From an uncultured SAR116 cluster alpha proteobacterium (GTDB taxonomy: Bacteria > Pseudomonadota > Alphaproteobacteria > Puniceispirillales > Marisalimonadaceae): DNA of 54,323 nt. A model generated the notes under the pieces. The model had not been told where the DNA came from and ran no database searches. It saw only the letters and a list, made by a program, of their open reading frames with translations. The stretch covers positions 1 through 54,323 of the forward strand of contig CACNEF010000006.1 in assembly GCA_902619485.1 (NCBI GenBank). Reading direction: 5' to 3'. Both the position numbers and the translations under genes were made by a program. The first letter of the stretch is position 1. Each line of letters opens with the position of its first letter. Below are positions 37,995 to 46,647 of the stretch, piece by piece.

Positions 37995-39092
37995 TTAGCC
38001 TAGTTTTTTCCAGTTTTTTATTTTTAAATCAAATCCTTCTAAACCAATTGCATTAGCTTTTTTGTTAGATAATACCGTCATGTTTTTCACACCTAAATCT
38101 GATAAAATTTGAGCTCCTACTCCATATTCTCTTATGTTAGTAGATTTTTTTTGAATTGATTTTAAAGATTTCAAGATCTTTTTTGATAAAGATTCAGGTG
38201 ATAAATCTCTTATCAAAATAATAATTCCATTCCCCTCATTAGCTATAACTTCCATAGCAGAAGATAATTCAGAACCATTTCTTTCTGTTGATTGTTTTCC
38301 TAACACATCTGATAAAAGATCAAGAGCATGAACTCTTACTAGAATTGTTTCATTTGGGTTTATTATACCTTTTACTAATGCAATATGTTCTGATTGATCA
38401 ATTATGTTTTTATATATAATTATTCTCCATACTCCACCAAACTTACTTTCAAGAATTGACTCAGAAACTCTTTTTAAATAAATTTCATTTTTTCTTCTGT
38501 ACGATATCAAATCTGAAATTGAACCAATTTTAATGTTATGCTTTTTTGAAAAAGTAATAAGATCCGGTAATCTAGCCATTTCTCCATTATCTTTCATTAT
38601 TTCACAAATAACTCCTGAAGGATTTGCATTAGCAAGTTTTGCTATATCCACGACAGCTTCAGTATGACCAGCTCTTATTAAAGTTCCACCATCTTTAGAA
38701 ATCAATGGGAAAACATGTCCAGGTGTTGTAATTTCGTTTTTAGTTGCATTAGGATTAATTGCTGTTTTTATTGTAACTGATCTATCTGCCGCCGAAATAC
38801 CTGTAGTAACTCCTTGTGTGGCTTCAATAGAGACGGTAAAAGCAGTTTCAAATCTACCTTCATTTCTTCTTTCCATCAAAGACAAACCTAAATTTTCAGA
38901 TTGTGATCTTGTTAAAGACAAACAAATAAGACCTCTACCGTATTTTGCCATAAAGTTTATCGCATCAGGTGATGCAAACTCTCCTAAAACACACAAATCA
39001 CCCTCATTTTCTCTATTTTCATCATCAACTAATATAAAAATTTTACCTTTAGATGCATCTTTGATTACATCTTCAATACTGGACAAACCCAT
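37995..39092 (-). CDS. ribB: DHBP synthase RibB with degenerate RibA-like domain (RibBX-type)
   Basis: The N-terminal domain (about 1-200) is 3,4-dihydroxy-2-butanone-4-phosphate synthase: VDDENRENEGDL, MAKYGRGLICLSL, RSVTIKTA, TPGHVFPL and RAGHTEA are intact. The C-terminal half resembles GTP cyclohydrolase II (VRVHALDLLSDVLG; EYGVGAQILSDLGVKNM), but the three zinc cysteines of RibA are replaced, by Asp268, Thr279 and Arg281, and the RGxG active-site segment is missing. This matches the known proteobacterial RibBX variant, in which only RibB is active, so a separate RibA must exist elsewhere. It follows ribE by 48 bases. Confidence 0.92.
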   Translation of the reverse strand: MGLSSIEDVIKDASKGKIFILVDDENRENEGDLCVLGEFASPDAINFMAKYGRGLICLSLTRSQSENLGLSLMERRNEGRFETAFTVSIEATQGVTTGISAADRSVTIKTAINPNATKNEITTPGHVFPLISKDGGTLIRAGHTEAVVDIAKLANANPSGVICEIMKDNGEMARLPDLITFSKKHNIKIGSISDLISYRRKNEIYLKRVSESILESKFGGVWRIIIYKNIIDQSEHIALVKGIINPNETILVRVHALDLLSDVLGKQSTERNGSELSSAMEVIANEGNGIIILIRDLSPESLSKKILKSLKSIQKKSTNIREYGVGAQILSDLGVKNMTVLSNKKANAIGLEGFDLKIKNWKKLG

Positions 39093-39140
39093 TTCAACTC
39101 CAAGAAAAATCTCTTACTTTTGACATCATATCATAGTTAC

Positions 39141-39749
39141 TTAAATTGCATTAAGACTTTCTAAATATCTGACCAAAATATCAATTTCAATGTTTACAAT
39201 AGTCCCAGTTTTATAATTCTTAAAGCTAGTGTGTGACCATGTAAAAGGAACAATATTAACTGTAAAAAAATCATTATCAACATCGTTAACTGTGAGAGAA
39301 ACACCATCCACTGAAACAGAACCTTTCGAAGCAAAATACTTTGAAAAATCTCTATTTATATTAAAAGTTATTTTATATGAACCATTAATCTTTTCAATAG
39401 AACTAATCACAGCAGTAGTATCAACATGTCCATAAACAAAATGACCACCTAATTCATCTCCAACTTTAAGAGACTTCTCTAAATTAATTAAAGATCCAAC
39501 CTTCCAAGTTGAAAAGTTTGTTTTTTCTCGGGTTTCGTCACTTACATCAAAAAATAATGTATTATTAGAAACTTTTTTTAAGGTTAAACAAATACCCGAA
39601 CAAGATATGGAAGAACCAATGGCTAATGAATTTATATTAAAATTATTATTTGTATTATTATCATTAATTACATCAACCAACAATTCCCAATCATCAGGAT
39701 GTGAAATCTTATTAACTTTTCCTATATTACTTACAATACCTGTGAACAT
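39141..39749 (-). CDS. ribE: Riboflavin synthase alpha chain
   Basis: RibE dismutates two lumazine molecules to riboflavin. It has the characteristic tandem lumazine-binding repeats: the start MFTGIVSNIGKV, GICLTL, GGHFVYGHVDTT and, in the second half, KGSVSVDGVSLTVNDV followed by VNIVPFTWSHTSF. At 202 residues it is normal. The start overlaps the ribD end by 19 bases, which suggests translational coupling. No FMN-riboswitch-like leader is visible because there is no intergenic space. Confidence 0.96.
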   Translation of the reverse strand: MFTGIVSNIGKVNKISHPDDWELLVDVINDNNTNNNFNINSLAIGSSISCSGICLTLKKVSNNTLFFDVSDETREKTNFSTWKVGSLINLEKSLKVGDELGGHFVYGHVDTTAVISSIEKINGSYKITFNINRDFSKYFASKGSVSVDGVSLTVNDVDNDFFTVNIVPFTWSHTSFKNYKTGTIVNIEIDILVRYLESLNAI

Positions 39750-40861
39750 GTAACATCCTTATTTGTCAAATTTCTTATTTCTAAAATATTATCTTCAAAA
39801 GTTTTTATGCTAGAAATTTTATAATTTGAAAGATCACTAATTTCTTTGAAGTTTAAATTATTAACAAAAGGAAGACCATCATTACCGATAATATTTCCTG
39901 AACGAAATATTACTAATTCATCTACTAAATTTAGAGACAACAACAAAGTATTTATAGTGGAGCCTGCTTCGATTAATAAATTATTTATGCCTTTTTTAGC
40001 CAAATCATTAAAAATAAAATTAAAAAAATCTTCGTCATTCAATTTCTTATCAACTTTAATTTTTTTTACAAATTTATTATTAGTCAAATGTTGTTTCATA
40101 TCCATAAAAGAATAAACAAAGATATCTTTTTTATTTGATGGATCATATATATTATAATTAGAAGATACTTTTAAATGTCTATCCAATATAATTTTTGTAG
40201 GACTTCTTTTTTCTAATCCATTTAGTCTACAATTCATTCTTGGGTTATCATTTAAAATAGTAGAACTTGAAGTCATTATAGCATCGTTTTGAGATCTTAA
40301 AAAATGTGCATAAGAACGGCTCAATTCATTGGTTATCCATTTAGATTTATTATTTTTTAATGCAATTTTACCATCCAATGAGCAGGCAATTTTAAGTGAA
40401 ACATAAGGTTTGTTGAGTAAAATTCTAGAAAAAAAACCATTATAAAGTTTTAGAGCTTCATTATTCATAAAATTTTCATGAACTTTAATTTCCTTTTTTC
40501 TTAAAAAATGAATTCCTTTTTTATTAGTTCTAGCATCAGGATCTATACAACTAATGAAAACTTCTTTGATACCAGATCTATAAATTTGCTCAGCACAAGA
40601 TAATCCATTTTTATTTTTATGAGCACACGGCTCAAGGGTTACATACATCGAAGATTCAGTTAGATTTTTTTTGTCAACTACATTGTTAATCGCTTCTTCT
40701 TCAGCATGCGGCCTACCAGATATACCGGTCCTACCATAAGATAACAAAATATCATTCTTTACAATTACACATCCAACTGGTGGATTTTTTCCAGTATTAC
40801 CTTTTGATCTTAAACCCTGTAAAATTGCAAAATTCATCCATTTAGTGTGGTTTAGTGACAT
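39731..40861 (-). CDS. ribD: Bifunctional riboflavin deaminase/reductase RibD
   Basis: RibD carries out the deamination and side-chain reduction steps of riboflavin synthesis. The deaminase domain has its zinc site complete: His52 in HAEEEA, and Cys79 and Cys89 in LEPCAHKNKNGLSCA. The reductase domain follows from about residue 148 (NKPYVSLKIACSLDGKIAL) with ILDRHLKVS and LLIEAGSTINTLLL. Its 376 residues are normal. It lies 17 bases downstream of nrdR, a very common pair. Confidence 0.95.
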   Translation of the reverse strand: MSLNHTKWMNFAILQGLRSKGNTGKNPPVGCVIVKNDILLSYGRTGISGRPHAEEEAINNVVDKKNLTESSMYVTLEPCAHKNKNGLSCAEQIYRSGIKEVFISCIDPDARTNKKGIHFLRKKEIKVHENFMNNEALKLYNGFFSRILLNKPYVSLKIACSLDGKIALKNNKSKWITNELSRSYAHFLRSQNDAIMTSSSTILNDNPRMNCRLNGLEKRSPTKIILDRHLKVSSNYNIYDPSNKKDIFVYSFMDMKQHLTNNKFVKKIKVDKKLNDEDFFNFIFNDLAKKGINNLLIEAGSTINTLLLSLNLVDELVIFRSGNIIGNDGLPFVNNLNFKEISDLSNYKISSIKTFEDNILEIRNLTNKDVTCSQVL

Positions 40862-40878
40862 TTATTAACTATAATTTA

Positions 40879-41331
40879 TTATTCTTTGATTTCTTGTTCT
40901 ACAAATTTACCAAAATCTCCAGCTTCTCTAAAATCTCTATATACTGATGCATATCTAATATAAGCAACATTATCAATTTCAGCCAAAGCATTCATGACTA
41001 ATTCACCAATGAGTTTTGATTGAATATCGTTTTCACCATAAGATTCAAGCTGTCTTACAATACCATTAACAGCTCGCTCAATTGCATCCTCTTCAGTTTG
41101 TCGTTTACGGAGTGCCATCAGCATTGATTTTAAAAGTTTATCTCTATCAAAAGGAATCTTTTTTCCATTCCTCTTTATTACTATTAAGTCTCTTAATTGA
41201 ATTCTTTCAAAGGTTGTAAATCTTGAGCCACAGCTGGTGCATAATCTTCTTCTTCTAATTGATCCACCATCATCACTTGCCCTGGAGTCTTTTACTTGTG
41301 TATCATCTTTTCCACAAAAAGGGCATCTCAT
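40879..41331 (-). CDS. nrdR: Transcriptional repressor NrdR
   Basis: NrdR is an ATP/dATP-sensing repressor of ribonucleotide reductase genes. It shows the zinc ribbon with Cys3, Cys6, Cys31 and Cys34, then an ATP-cone domain (about 49-139, [20 protein letters not shown]). The end [13 protein letters not shown] is highly conserved. Its 150 residues are normal. It sits between glyA and ribD, the usual alphaproteobacterial order. I see no NrdR box in this window. Confidence 0.96.
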   Translation of the reverse strand: MRCPFCGKDDTQVKDSRASDDGGSIRRRRLCTSCGSRFTTFERIQLRDLIVIKRNGKKIPFDRDKLLKSMLMALRKRQTEEDAIERAVNGIVRQLESYGENDIQSKLIGELVMNALAEIDNVAYIRYASVYRDFREAGDFGKFVEQEIKE

Positions 41332-41347
41332 AATTTTCTCCTATACA

Positions 41348-42619
41348 CTAATAAATTGGAAAATGGGCACATAAATTTTTAACTTTTTCATAAATATTTT
41401 GTTCTTTTTTTACGTCCGATACATTATCTTTAAAACCGTCTAAAACATCTGCAATAAAGTTTCCTATTGCTTCAAATTCTTTTTCTTGAAAACCTCTAGT
41501 TGTTGCAGCTGCAGAACCAAATCTAACACCTGATGTGATAGATGGTGGCAAAGGGTCAAATGGAATACCATTTTTATTACAAGTTAAACCAGCATTTTCA
41601 AGAGCCAATTCTGCGCTAGCGCCTGTTATATTCTTATTATTTAGATTTAATAAAACTATATGATTATCGGTTCCACCAGAAACTATTTCATAACCTCTTT
41701 TTATTAATGTTTTAGATAAACATTGAGCATTTAAAATGACGTTTTTTGCATATGTTTTGAATTCGTTTGATAGTGCTTCTCCAAAACCTGCAGCTTTGCC
41801 AGCAATTACATGCATTAATGGACCACCCTGAAGTCCAGGAAAAACAGCAGAATTTATTTTTTTAAAGAGCTCTTCATTATTTGTTAAAATCATTCCACCC
41901 CTACCAGATCTAAGAGTTTTATGAGTAGTTGTTGTTACTATATCTGCATAGTCAATAGGATTTGGATGAACACCTCCTGCAACCAAACCTGAAAAATGAG
42001 CCATGTCCACTAATAAATAAGCATTAATTTTATTTGCTATTTCTCTAAATTTATTAAAATCAATTATTCTAGGATAAGCAGAACCTCCTGCAATAATTAG
42101 TTTTGGTTTATGTTTGAAAGAAAGTTCTTCAATTTCTTCAAAATCTATTAATGAATCCTCTTTCCTTACACCGTATTGAATTGCATTAAACCATTTACCT
42201 GAAAGATTGGGTTTAGCGCCATGTGTCAAATGACCACCAGCTGCCAAACTCATTCCAAGAATGGTGTCATCTGGCTTTAATAAACTAAGAAACACAGCCT
42301 GATTTGCTTGTGCGCCTGAGTGTGGCTGTACGTTTACAAAGTTAGAATTAAAAAGCTTTTTTGCTCTGTCAATTGCAAGTTTTTCAACTTCATCTACATA
42401 TTCACATCCACCATAATATCTTTTACCATGGTAACCTTCAGCATATTTATTTGTTAAAACAGAGCCTTGTGCCTGCAAGACTGATTTTGATACTATATTT
42501 TCTGATGCTATTAACTCAATTTGATTTTGTTGTCTATCAAGTTCTCTGTTAAGAGATTGATGTAAGATTGGATCATAATCACTTATATCTTTGTCAAAAA
42601 AACCATCTTTATAAAACAT
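41348..42619 (-). CDS. glyA: Serine hydroxymethyltransferase
   Basis: GlyA converts serine and tetrahydrofolate to glycine and methylene-THF. The PLP lysine is Lys234 in [14 protein letters not shown]. Other family parts are [63 protein letters not shown] and [17 protein letters not shown]. The loop after the lysine has RSGRGG where RGPRGG is usual, a minor change. At 423 residues it is normal. It follows rpiB by 23 bases. Confidence 0.96.
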   Translation of the reverse strand: MFYKDGFFDKDISDYDPILHQSLNRELDRQQNQIELIASENIVSKSVLQAQGSVLTNKYAEGYHGKRYYGGCEYVDEVEKLAIDRAKKLFNSNFVNVQPHSGAQANQAVFLSLLKPDDTILGMSLAAGGHLTHGAKPNLSGKWFNAIQYGVRKEDSLIDFEEIEELSFKHKPKLIIAGGSAYPRIIDFNKFREIANKINAYLLVDMAHFSGLVAGGVHPNPIDYADIVTTTTHKTLRSGRGGMILTNNEELFKKINSAVFPGLQGGPLMHVIAGKAAGFGEALSNEFKTYAKNVILNAQCLSKTLIKRGYEIVSGGTDNHIVLLNLNNKNITGASAELALENAGLTCNKNGIPFDPLPPSITSGVRFGSAAATTRGFQEKEFEAIGNFIADVLDGFKDNVSDVKKEQNIYEKVKNLCAHFPIY

Positions 42620-42642
42620 TTATCTATCCTTATTATTAAATT

Positions 42643-43071
42643 CTATATTTTATCAACTCTTAAACTATGTCTGCCAGCCTCAAAATCAGTATGCAAAAAC
42701 TCTTTTACTATTTCCAAAGCTAAATTGCCTTCTAAAATTCTTCCACCCAACGCGAGCACATTAGCATCATTATGTTTCCTACTCTTTGAGGCCATTTCAA
42801 CACTTGTACACAAAGCAGCTCGTATATGTGGAAATCTATTTGCAGCCATTGAAATACCAATTCCTGTGCCGCAGAAAAGTATGCCCTTAGAATTATTTTT
42901 ATCTTTTATTTTTTTAGATAAAAGTTTTGCATAATCTGGATAATCTACTGGTTCTAAACAAGAACAACCTAAATCTTCATACTCAAAGTTATTATCTATT
43001 AAAAAACTTTTAACTTTTTCTTTGAGTTCAAATCCAGCATGATCTGAGGATAAAAAAATTTTATTCAACAT
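42643..43071 (-). CDS. rpiB: Ribose-5-phosphate isomerase B
   Basis: RpiB interconverts ribose-5-phosphate and ribulose-5-phosphate, the precursor of the DHBP synthase substrate used in this same operon. Motifs are SSDHAGFELKEKV, DYPDYA, GILFCGTGIGISMAANRFPHIRAALC with the active Cys, and KHNDANVLALGGR. Its 142 residues fit. It is the first gene of the minus-strand block running to thiL, with 89 non-coding bases upstream. Confidence 0.95.
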   Translation of the reverse strand: MLNKIFLSSDHAGFELKEKVKSFLIDNNFEYEDLGCSCLEPVDYPDYAKLLSKKIKDKNNSKGILFCGTGIGISMAANRFPHIRAALCTSVEMASKSRKHNDANVLALGGRILEGNLALEIVKEFLHTDFEAGRHSLRVDKI

Positions 43072-43160
43072 TATAATATTGCCAACGAAAATACATAATG
43101 ATTTTTACCTCAGAAATACTCAAAGTTCAATTTCAAAATATAGTAAAAAAGATGATATTA
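43072..43160 (-). promoter_or_regulatory. Probable promoter region of the rpiB-glyA-nrdR-rib-nusB-thiL block
   Basis: This 89-base gap is one of the few in the right half and is the only space for a promoter of the nine-gene block downstream. On the minus strand TTGAGT (43123-43118) is followed by a 17-base spacer and CATTAT (43100-43095), a modest -35/-10 pair that would give a short leader. The match is weak and could be chance in AT-rich DNA. No riboswitch-like structure was recognised. Confidence 0.28.
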
Positions 43161-43409
43161 TTATAAAATATAGTTATTAAAAATGTTATCAAATATTTTT
43201 TTTTCAATCACCCAATAAATCAAAGATGCTGGTATAAACGATATTAAAAAAGAAATAATGACTTTAGTTTTTAAATTAGTTTTATCTGGAGCAGAGTTTG
43301 CCAATCCTTCTTCATGATGCTCAGAAACATTAACACCTATAGGAAGTGAAATAAAAAAAGAAATCATCCAAATCATTAAAAAAACCACTATATATGATAC
43401 TAAACTCAT
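43161..43409 (-). CDS. DUF1467 family small membrane protein
   Basis: This 82-residue protein has two hydrophobic helices (about 5-24 and 51-69) with a conserved polar loop between. The pattern IVVFLMIWMISFFISLPIGVNVSEHHEEGLANSAPDKTNL matches the DUF1467 family, which is found almost only in alphaproteobacteria (first 18 residues shown in other families vary). Function is unknown. It follows rnj by 9 bases, the conserved place of this family. It is useful as a marker that birA-coaX-rnj-DUF1467 is the ancestral downstream part of a nuo operon. Confidence 0.85.
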   Translation of the reverse strand: MSLVSYIVVFLMIWMISFFISLPIGVNVSEHHEEGLANSAPDKTNLKTKVIISFLISFIPASLIYWVIEKKIFDNIFNNYIL

Positions 43410-43418
43410 CTATATTTA

Positions 43419-45074
43419 TTAAACTCTATTGATATGGACGCTTACTGCAGGTCTCTTTAAAAAAGTTGATTTAAATTCACTTCTAATGATCTTTTTAATT
43501 TTGTTAATAATGTCATCATCAGATTTTGATATACTTAACATATTATCATCTATCAAGTTTTCAATTTTTAGAGAAATACTAATTAAAAAATTATTCATAG
43601 TGTTACTATCTGATACTCCTATTTGTGAGATCTGCGGAGGAGTAACTAAATAACCTTCATCATTGATTACAACTGAAACACTTACAAATCCATTCCATAA
43701 TGAATGTCTTCTAACTGTAAATCTCTCATTATTTATAGGAACAATTTCACCAGCATCATAAACATGATTAACAAAATCAATTTTTGAAATCACATTAGGA
43801 GAAGATCCATTTAACTTTATAACATCTCCATTTTTTGGTTTTATAATTTTTGGCACCTGACATTGATGTGCTAGTTCTGCGTGTGCATCTATGTGCTCTC
43901 TTGTTCCATGCACTGGAATAGAAATTTTTGGCTTTATGTACGAGTACATATCCACTAATTCATCTTTTGAAGGATGACCAGAAACATGAACATTTTTGTC
44001 ATTATCTGTAATTATTTCAACACCCATCTCAAGAAACCTCGTTTGAACTTTTAATATAGCATTTTCATTACCTGGTATTTTCCTACTTGAAAAAATTACT
44101 GAATCACCCTTTCTTAATTTAATATATTTGTCAGCATCTCTAGAAATTCTATTTAAAGCTGAATTTGGCTCGCCCTGAGATCCAGTAGAAATTATTAAAA
44201 CGTTAGATCTAGGAATTAAATTAAAGTCATTTACAGATAATAAATCAGGTAAATTATCTAAAATTCCAACCTCTTTTGCCGCATCAATTGCCCTTAAGAG
44301 TGCTCTACCAATAATTAACACTGATCTATCACATTTTTTAGCTATATCTAATAGTGATTTAATTCTACTAATATTGGAAGAAAAACAAGTAACTAGCACT
44401 ATTCCTTTTACATTAGTAATGGTTTCCATCAATCCATTATAAGCAAATTCCTCTGATGGTGTTCTACCCTCAACTAGAGCATTAGTAGAATCACAAACCA
44501 TTGCCAAAATTCCATCTTTTCCTAAAGATCGGAAATCATTTATGTCAATGTTTTCATTTATATTAGAAGAGTTATTCAGTTTCCAATCTCCTGAATGAAA
44601 AATATTACCTGTTTTTGTAGAAATTAAAATTGATACAGGATCAGGAATCGAATGTGAAGTTCTTATAGCTTTTAATTTAAAGGGACCAATTTTAAATATT
44701 TCATTTATATTTAAAGTATTAAATTTAATTTTATCATTTTTGTTATTTTCTTTTAATTTTCTTTTTAAAAGAGCAATGGTAAAAGGTGTACCCCAAATAG
44801 GACAATTTATACTATCTGCAAAATATGGTATTGCACCTATGTGATCTTCATGTCCATGTGTTAAAATTATACCTAAAAATTTGTCTCCTAAAGATTTGAT
44901 GAATTCATAATCTGGCAACAAAACATCAATACCTAAGTCTGTTTCATCAGGAAATGAAATACCAAAATCAACTAGAACCCATTTATCATCATAATGATAT
45001 AAATTTGCATTCATTCCTATTTCTTCAGAGCCACCAACAGGCAAAAATAATAAATCAGATTTATCCCAATGCAT
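43419..45074 (-). CDS. rnj: Ribonuclease J
   Basis: RNase J is a metallo-beta-lactamase/beta-CASP ribonuclease with endo- and 5'-exonuclease activity. Metal ligands lie in LTHGHEDHIG (His73, His75, Asp77, His78), SHSIPD and FHSGDWKLN; beta-CASP motifs include VCDSTNALVEGRTPSE, STGSQGEPNSAL and the C-terminal VHGTREHIDAH. Its 551 residues are normal. It is 21 bases downstream of coaX in the conserved birA-coaX-rnj order of alphaproteobacteria. Confidence 0.95.
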   Translation of the reverse strand: MHWDKSDLLFLPVGGSEEIGMNANLYHYDDKWVLVDFGISFPDETDLGIDVLLPDYEFIKSLGDKFLGIILTHGHEDHIGAIPYFADSINCPIWGTPFTIALLKRKLKENNKNDKIKFNTLNINEIFKIGPFKLKAIRTSHSIPDPVSILISTKTGNIFHSGDWKLNNSSNINENIDINDFRSLGKDGILAMVCDSTNALVEGRTPSEEFAYNGLMETITNVKGIVLVTCFSSNISRIKSLLDIAKKCDRSVLIIGRALLRAIDAAKEVGILDNLPDLLSVNDFNLIPRSNVLIISTGSQGEPNSALNRISRDADKYIKLRKGDSVIFSSRKIPGNENAILKVQTRFLEMGVEIITDNDKNVHVSGHPSKDELVDMYSYIKPKISIPVHGTREHIDAHAELAHQCQVPKIIKPKNGDVIKLNGSSPNVISKIDFVNHVYDAGEIVPINNERFTVRRHSLWNGFVSVSVVINDEGYLVTPPQISQIGVSDSNTMNNFLISISLKIENLIDDNMLSISKSDDDIINKIKKIIRSEFKSTFLKRPAVSVHINRV

Positions 45075-45095
45075 TTTTTTCTTTCAAATAATTAA

Positions 45096-45890
45096 TTAAT
45101 TTTTATTATGTAAATATAACTCTACTAATCCAATCAAAGTTAAATCATCTACAATTACATCAATACTTTTTACCGATTTTTTGAATAAATTACTTAATCC
45201 ACCAGTTGCTACAACTTTATAATCAGAGAATTTATTAACTGATTTTATCTTTTCTATCAAACCCTCAATCATTGATACATACCCCCAAAATATTCCCGAC
45301 TCCATGGCGTTTATAGTATTTTTCCCAATAATGGAAGAGTTCTTATCTATCAAAGGTCTAAGTGATACTTTTGGTAAATTAGCTGTAGCTAAATAAAGAG
45401 CCTCAAGAGATAAATTAACACCAGGGGCAATTATACCTCCATTATAACTACCATTTTTTCCAACAATATCAAAAGTTGTTGCTGTACCAAAATCGATTAT
45501 AATAGCAGGTGAAATTTTTAATTTTTCAGCAGCATATGAGTTAACTAATCTATCAGCGCCTGCTTCTTTTGGATTATCAATATTAACTTTTATCCCCAAA
45601 TCAAGAATATTTTCATTTACAATTAATGCATTAACATTGAAATACTTTTTAATTAAGGATTTTATATTTAAAAGCGTTTCTGGAACAACTGATGCAATAG
45701 ATATTCCAGTAACACTGGTAATATCAAATTTAGATATTTCAAACATTTTTAATAACCAAGGATAGTATAAATCAGCAGTTCTATTAGAGTCGTTGTTAAT
45801 TCTCCAACTTGTCAACTGATTAATTTGATTATTTACAGTATAGAGGGCAAAAACAGTATTTGTATTGCCACAATCAATTGCTAAGATCAT
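45096..45890 (-). CDS. coaX: Type III pantothenate kinase
   Basis: CoaX phosphorylates pantothenate, the first step of coenzyme A synthesis. Motifs are IDCGNTNTVFAL near the N terminus, GADRLVNSYAA, IIDFGTATTFDIVGKNG, GGIIAPGV and VVATGGLSN. Its 264 residues are normal. The start codon overlaps the birA stop by 4 bases. Type III kinases need K+ or NH4+ and are not feedback-inhibited by CoA (family knowledge). Confidence 0.95.
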   Translation of the reverse strand: MILAIDCGNTNTVFALYTVNNQINQLTSWRINNDSNRTADLYYPWLLKMFEISKFDITSVTGISIASVVPETLLNIKSLIKKYFNVNALIVNENILDLGIKVNIDNPKEAGADRLVNSYAAEKLKISPAIIIDFGTATTFDIVGKNGSYNGGIIAPGVNLSLEALYLATANLPKVSLRPLIDKNSSIIGKNTINAMESGIFWGYVSMIEGLIEKIKSVNKFSDYKVVATGGLSNLFKKSVKSIDVIVDDLTLIGLVELYLHNKN

Positions 45891-46627
45891 GATAATTCTT
45901 CATCTGGAAAAAAAAAACTTTCGATAGAATAATATTCTAAATATTCATTGCCAACTTTAATCTTCAAACTCCCATTATCTCCTAGTCCTAAAAAAACTCC
46001 ACTTATATCTACAGATTTAGAATTTAATTTGATAACAATTTTATTATTAATATTATAAATAATTTTATTTATCTTATCTCTAAAAAAATTAAATCCTTTA
46101 TATTCCCAAATAGAATAATTTGTAAAAATTATTTTTAATGTTAGATTTGCGATATATTTAAGAGAAAAATTATTATCAATATGATCATACAATTTAGTAG
46201 TATTCCATTTTGTTTCGTTTTGTGGTGTTTTTAAAATATTTAATCCAATTCCAGCAACAATGAAATCATCAAAAGACTCTAATAAAACACCCGAAATTTT
46301 TCTTTTTTGAACAAGCACATCGTTTGGCCATTTTAATTCAATTTTATCTTTATCAACACCAAGATTAATTAGAGTTTCTAATATTGATAAACCAATTATT
46401 AATGAAAGTTGGTGCCATTTAACTTTACTCATTGTAGGTCTAAAAATTGTAGATAAAAAAAGATTACCTTTCATTGATTCCCAATGATTATTATTTCTAC
46501 CTCTTCCTTTAGTTTGCACATAGGATAAATATGATGTGCCCTCTGGCAATCCTTTTTTTGCATTTATTATGGCTATATCATTTGTACTAGAACAGGTTCG
46601 CAAAATATTGAGATCTAAATATGCCAA
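45887..46627 (-). CDS. birA: Biotin-protein ligase BirA (no DNA-binding domain)
   Basis: This enzyme attaches biotin to the carrier protein of acetyl-CoA carboxylase. It is the short monofunctional form: SSTNDIAI, QTKGRGRNNHWES (GRGR at 41-44), the ATP/biotin segment KWPNDVLVQKRKISGVLLE, and VAGIGLNI. The N-terminal helix-turn-helix of the repressor-type BirA is absent, as usual in alphaproteobacteria. The start is TTG with GAGG about 7 bases upstream. It lies 20 bases downstream of the NuoL-like gene, where it would normally follow nuoN. Confidence 0.93.
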   Translation of the reverse strand: MAYLDLNILRTCSSTNDIAIINAKKGLPEGTSYLSYVQTKGRGRNNNHWESMKGNLFLSTIFRPTMSKVKWHQLSLIIGLSILETLINLGVDKDKIELKWPNDVLVQKRKISGVLLESFDDFIVAGIGLNILKTPQNETKWNTTKLYDHIDNNFSLKYIANLTLKIIFTNYSIWEYKGFNFFRDKINKIIYNINNKIVIKLNSKSVDISGVFLGLGDNGSLKIKVGNEYLEYYSIESFFFPDEELS

Positions 46628-46647
46628 GAATTAACCTCTAAAGTTAC

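Noticed and set aside
37541-40861. FMN riboswitch controlling the riboflavin genes
   Set aside because: The genes overlap or have spacers under 50 bases, and no conserved RFN-type core was seen in the 89-base region before rpiB.
43072-43160. tRNA or small RNA gene in the gaps of 60-110 bases
   Set aside because: I looked for a cloverleaf with TTC-loop in each larger gap and saw none; they are AT-rich and unstructured.
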